Below, one piece after another: positions 6,749 through 9,028 of a stretch of 9,028 nt of DNA. The stretch lies in contig JAUWJG010000025.1 of assembly GCA_030607815.1 (NCBI GenBank), positions 1 through 9,028 of the forward strand, read 5' to 3'. Position 1 is the stretch's first letter; every line of letters begins with the position of its first letter. The stretch is from Candidatus Bathyarchaeota archaeon. Its GTDB lineage: Archaea > Thermoproteota > Bathyarchaeia > RBG-16-48-13 > GCA-020355125. The translations under genes and the position numbers were made by a program. The notes beneath the pieces are model-generated. The model was not told where the DNA came from, did no database searches, and saw only the letters and a list, made by a program, of their open reading frames with translations.

Positions 6749-6976
6749 GTGAAAGGATTAAGTTTAGAAGAATATGTTGATAATCCCGTCTGGACAATAT
6801 TAGTTGAAACTGTTCATAAAATGATTTTGTATCCTCATCACAAGGCATACATCCAACGTGAAATATTGAATAAACATCCAGATATCTCTTTTCAAGATGT
6901 AGCTTTAAACCTTGAAATATCAAGGGGAGAAGCACTAGTTATTCTTTACGAACTTAAAAAGGAAAAAACTGAATAA
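6749..6976 (+). CDS. Small helix-turn-helix-like protein
   Basis: A 75-residue protein from GTG 6749. Residues 47-70 (SFQDVALNLEISRGEALVIL and the helix after) have the pattern of a helix-turn-helix: hydrophobic helix, a turn at 'LEIS', then 'RGEALVILYEL' as the recognition-type helix. Residues 6-42 look helical and could form the rest of a winged-helix or tri-helical domain. It would be a small transcriptional regulator or nucleoid-type protein; the target is unknown. The start is uncertain. The frame stays open upstream to 6644 without ATG, GTG or TTG (about 35 codons, rich in Arg, Lys and Tyr), so an upstream rare start or an earlier frameshift is possible. GGAG at 6744-6747 is too close to the GTG to be a normal ribosome site. 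A different family than HTH cannot be excluded. Confidence 0.6.
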   Translation: MKGLSLEEYVDNPVWTILVETVHKMILYPHHKAYIQREILNKHPDISFQDVALNLEISRGEALVILYELKKEKTE

Positions 6977-7040
6977 ACATTAATGAAGATGAAATGCAAC
7001 ATCAAAGTAAAATAGAAAATATTGTATTAGGATAATAAAA

Positions 7041-7388
7041 TTATTTCTTCTCTTCCAGTTTTTCTCGAGATTTAATCTTCTTTACAATCTCACAATAAAA
7101 CTGCATATTTGAGACATCAACTATAGGAATCTTTGTCCGTCTTTCAACTTCATAGTACTTCATATACTTAGGAAACTTGATGTAGCAAATCTGACTAATT
7201 GGAAAGAAGCCTTGTTCAACCTCGTATTGTAAAGCTTTTTCATAGACTTCTAAACAGAAGAGGTAGCCATCTACCCAGAACAGCTTATCCATTCCAAACG
7301 ATAGGACACACCAGAGGAGTCTATTGAGAGGTCTTTCATCTAAACCAAGAATACGAATTTCTCTTGTCGGAGTTATACTCACTTTCAC
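7041..7388 (-). CDS. Uncharacterised 115-residue protein
   Basis: I do not recognise this protein. It opens with a beta-like segment (KVSITPTREIRILGLDE), then a hydrophobic, aromatic core (LLWCVLSFGMDKLFWVDGYLF, 24-44). A region rich in Tyr and Lys follows (YIKFPKYMKYYEVERRTKIPIVDVSN, 69-94), and the end is a charged helix. Four Cys (27, 45, 68, 99) do not form a CxxC pair. There is no signal peptide, and the hydrophobic stretch is broken by Asp and Lys, so it is probably soluble. The start is a GTG at 7388; a GTG two codons later is equally possible. GTGAGG about 12 bases upstream is a weak ribosome site. The gene follows the winged-helix gene on the same strand after 56 bp, so co-transcription is plausible. 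A role linked to that regulator is inference. Confidence 0.6.
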   Translation of the reverse strand: MKVSITPTREIRILGLDERPLNRLLWCVLSFGMDKLFWVDGYLFCLEVYEKALQYEVEQGFFPISQICYIKFPKYMKYYEVERRTKIPIVDVSNMQFYCEIVKKIKSREKLEEKK

Positions 7389-7444
7389 GATAAAAAATCC
7401 CTCACAAATAGATTTACAAACTATAGCTGTAACTGCTTGATTAT

Positions 7445-8239
7445 TTAAACTTCATTGGCTATCCATGGATGTCTTTTCAATTGTTTAAGTGTTTTAATTA
7501 CTTTCTTCAATCTGGTTAAATCTTTCGAGTTTGGTCTGTTTTCAATGTATGACTTAAAACCAATGGATGCATCATATCCCAAATATGTGTGAATCGTCGT
7601 CTCCTTAGGTGGGTTGCTCAGTTCATCGATGGATGTATTCAATATTTTTCTAATTCCTCTTTTCATCGATTTATAGTCCAAGGGGGAAGTGGCTTTTGGA
7701 TAGAGTTGGCGCATAAGAAGATACACTAGTAAGATAATATGCACATCTTGAAGATATTGAATTATAAACTGCTCATCCGGTTCTATAGTCTCGGCCATGA
7801 TTTTTTTTTCAAGTGGAAGAGTTACTTTTTCTATAATCTCAAGAAGATTATCGAAGGGTTTAATATCTTGAGCTTTTCTTCCAGGAAGAAATCTTTGAAG
7901 AAGTCTCGGAACGAGTGTGTCTTCAGCCCATTTTTTATCCATCTTTTTATCAGAATCAACTATGTAAAGGAGCAACATAATTCGAATATCATCTTCTCGA
8001 TAAAAGTCTCCTTCTTCAACGTAACGTACCCCCCAATCGGTTATTCGATAAAGATAACAATTCCCCAGCATCTTCGTCCTCGACAGAAGTCTCATTTTCC
8101 AACACTTATGGACAGCGGAATAGATAGCATTGCGGGTAATTGGATAAGGAGAATACTGATCTCGGAGGACTTGACTACTTCGAAAAGATGCTCTTCCAAA
8201 ATGTCGGTATATCCATGCGATTAAAGTCCTAACTTTCAT
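7445..8239 (-). CDS. Putative winged-helix transcription regulator
   Basis: A 264-residue protein. Residues 1-80 match the layout of an archaeal winged-helix domain. A first helix (RTLIAWIYRHF) comes first, then a helix-turn-helix with ITRNAIYSAVHKCWKMRLLSR (34-54). A beta-hairpin wing (CYLYRITDWGVRYVEEGDF, 61-79) ends the domain, and 'YRITDWGVRYV' is typical of PadR/MarR-like wings. The remainder (81-264) is mostly helical, with a hydrophobic stretch (IIQYLQDVHIILLVYLLMRQL, 159-179) that could be a dimer or ligand-binding face; it is too charged at its start to be a confident membrane span. I do not recognise the family of the C-terminal part. The ATG at 8239 is the first in frame. A 26-bp palindrome lies about 68 bp upstream and is a candidate operator for self-regulation. 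The 115-residue gene follows on the same strand. Confidence 0.7.
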   Translation of the reverse strand: MKVRTLIAWIYRHFGRASFRSSQVLRDQYSPYPITRNAIYSAVHKCWKMRLLSRTKMLGNCYLYRITDWGVRYVEEGDFYREDDIRIMLLLYIVDSDKKMDKKWAEDTLVPRLLQRFLPGRKAQDIKPFDNLLEIIEKVTLPLEKKIMAETIEPDEQFIIQYLQDVHIILLVYLLMRQLYPKATSPLDYKSMKRGIRKILNTSIDELSNPPKETTIHTYLGYDASIGFKSYIENRPNSKDLTRLKKVIKTLKQLKRHPWIANEV

Positions 8240-8294
8240 ACCATTTCTACTCTAGTTCTATCTACAGCACAATTGATATTAGAAAAATAAAGAG

Positions 8295-8320
8295 TGTATC
8301 TTGCATATATGTAAGATGCA
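8295..8320. promoter_or_regulatory. 26-bp near-perfect palindrome, candidate operator
   Basis: The arms are TGTATCTTGCATA and TATGTAAGATGCA, with 11 of 13 positions pairing. The two exceptions are G/T pairs (8297 with 8318, 8303 with 8312). The inner 20 bp (8298-8317) has a single mismatched pair. There is no loop, which suits a dimeric DNA-binding protein better than an RNA hairpin. Its centre is about 68 bp upstream of the winged-helix ATG at 8239, so that protein or another regulator could bind here. Confidence 0.55.
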
Positions 8321-8568
8321 TTATTAAAAAAAGTTTTAGGTAGATTTCAAGTCAAATGTTTATAGAGTATGAAAATAAAATATAACCGAAAAACAATGCA
8401 GGATCCTTAAAGCACAATATACGCATTAAGTAAAATATTAGCATAAATATTTCTGAGTAAAAAATGCTGAATTTTGAAAAGAAAAATATGATATAAACAG
8501 ACCTGTTAGAAATTGTTTTCTGATATAATTTCCTTTCCACAAATTGTACAGCTCACATTTTTTTGCTT

Positions 8569-8603
8569 AAATATTATAAATATTTTACGTGAGGGGAACG
8601 TAA
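8569..8603. repeat. Two adjoining inverted repeats
   Basis: AAATATT (8569-8575) and AATATTT (8579-8585) are perfect 7-bp arms around ATA. TTACGT (8585-8590) and ACGTAA (8598-8603) are perfect 6-bp arms around GAGGGGA, which would give a hairpin with a purine loop. The first is AT-only and contains a TATA-like core (TATTATAAATA). Together they could form a small promoter or binding-site cluster, but their short length means chance is possible. Confidence 0.3.
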
Positions 8604-8738
8604 TTTTAAGAGTTTAACATTTATGAAAAAAAGTTTGGGTATTAAAATAATTCTTTTCAAGTATATGTCAAACTCTGGATTATTCTTTCTTGTTTAGTTG
8701 AAAAAAGATACAGTAATATTTAATTATATGCAGGAATT

Positions 8739-8752
8739 ATACTTTATTATAA
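8739..8752 (+). promoter_or_regulatory. TATA-like box for the CBS-domain gene
   Basis: CTTTATTATAATTC has a TATA-like core centred near 8746. A start site near 8772 would give a leader of about 25 nt that includes GAGAGTGAG (8784-8792), a Shine-Dalgarno-like purine stretch 5 bases before the ATG at 8798. A second TATA-like site (ATTTATAAG, about 8772-8780) is too close to the ATG for that leader. Confidence 0.35.
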
Positions 8753-8797
8753 TTCTTTAAAGCATTTTATTGATTTATAAGATGAGAGTGAGTAATA

Positions 8798-9028
8798 ATG
8801 TCTTATCAAGTAAAAGATTATATGACAAAAAAAGTTAACACTATTGATTGTGATGTAAAAATAACAGAAGCTGCGATATCTATGTCTCTTGATGAGAAAA
8901 AAGAAGGTTATGTAATCTGCCTAGTAAAAGGGAAACCTATTGGAATTATTGCAAATATAGATATTGTAAATAAGGTTGTTGCAAAAAAGCTTGATCCATC
9001 AAAAACAAGTGTTGCAGAGATCATGTCA
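8798..9028 (+). CDS. CBS-domain protein (partial, 3' end missing)
   Basis: The first 77 residues of a protein that runs off the window. The start is well supported: ATG at 8798 with GAGAGTGAG upstream. The sequence is a typical CBS motif: VKDYMTKKVNTIDCDVKITEAA at 5-26, a less typical middle, then VICLVKGKPIGIIANIDIVNKVV at 39-61, and the start of a second repeat-like segment (DPSKTSVAEIMS, 66-77). CBS pairs (Bateman modules) bind adenosyl ligands such as AMP, ATP or S-adenosylmethionine and regulate attached or partner proteins. The YMTK...EIMS layout suggests tandem CBS domains from the N-terminus, as in small stand-alone archaeal CBS proteins. Whether an extra effector domain follows cannot be seen. 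No ligand or partner can be named. Confidence 0.85.
   Translation, partial: MSYQVKDYMTKKVNTIDCDVKITEAAISMSLDEKKEGYVICLVKGKPIGIIANIDIVNKVVAKKLDPSKTSVAEIMS

Larger units (their letters stand above)
8240..8797. other. 558-bp AT-rich intergenic region between divergent genes
   Basis: This is the longest non-coding stretch here, between the winged-helix gene and the CBS gene. It holds the palindrome at 8295-8320, two adjacent inverted repeats at 8569-8603, TATA-like sites for the CBS gene near 8739-8752, and a 24-codon frame starting at ATG 8623. The minus-strand frame at 8352-8540 would give a Phe/Ile-rich product and looks like AT-rich noise. I see no tRNA, C/D-box or other named RNA. Confidence 0.6.

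Noticed and set aside
6654..6935. A 93-codon minus-strand frame opposite the small HTH gene
   Set aside because: It overlaps a plus-strand product with an HTH pattern. The reverse product has low-complexity hydrophobic content and no promoter of note.
7739..8224. A 161-codon plus-strand open frame opposite the winged-helix gene
   Set aside because: The minus-strand frame has a coherent winged-helix layout. The plus-strand product is Phe/Ser/Lys-rich without a recognisable fold and looks like a shadow.
8352..8540. A 62-codon minus-strand frame with a hydrophobic, membrane-like product
   Set aside because: Phe/Ile/Tyr richness is what AT-rich non-coding DNA yields. There is no ribosome site, and it lies in a gap with no other coding signal.
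1..9028. CRISPR array, insertion sequence, tRNA, rRNA or toxin-antitoxin pair
   Set aside because: I found no regularly spaced repeats, no transposase motifs, no cloverleaf or rRNA-like segment, and no gene pair with recognisable toxin and antitoxin features.

Overview
This is an AT-rich archaeal window. The evidence is a five-OB-fold archaeal replication protein A (RPA), a PorB-type pyruvate:ferredoxin oxidoreductase subunit, a stand-alone core-MetE methionine synthase, a PRC-barrel/zinc-ribbon protein, TATA-like boxes upstream of genes, oligo-T ends and few clear Shine-Dalgarno sites. The mix suggests an anaerobic TACK or Asgard-type archaeon (a Bathyarchaeia-like lineage is my best guess), but nothing here fixes the phylum.

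Layout. The 3' part of porB (1-810, +) is followed by a core-MetE-like methionine synthase (952-2082, +). Convergent to it is a large RPA gene (2290-4299, -). RPA shares a 73-bp divergent promoter region with a small PRC-barrel/zinc-ribbon gene (4373-4735, +). That gene ends at an oligo-T run, against a convergent lipoate-protein ligase catalytic-domain gene (4754-5524, -). From 5723 to 8239 lies a block of unrecognised genes. It holds a coiled-coil protein (5723-6319, +), a 66-residue basic protein (6397-6597, +), a small HTH-like protein (6749-6976, +), a 115-residue orphan (7041-7388, -) and a winged-helix putative regulator (7445-8239, -). A long AT-rich non-coding gap (8240-8797) then precedes a CBS-domain gene cut by the window end (8798-9028, +).

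How the genes work together. The left half is housekeeping: pyruvate/acetyl-CoA interconversion with ferredoxin, the last step of methionine synthesis, single-stranded DNA protection and protein lipoylation. These do not form one operon; most are single transcription units facing in alternating directions. The right half is the least explained part. It contains two candidate DNA-binding proteins among orphans, and a 26-bp near-perfect palindrome in front of the winged-helix gene that looks like an operator. I see no mobile element, CRISPR array, tRNA or rRNA, and no convincing new multi-gene system. The best leads are the altered zinc-site motif of the methionine synthase, the palindrome with its winged-helix gene, and the uncharacterised proteins.
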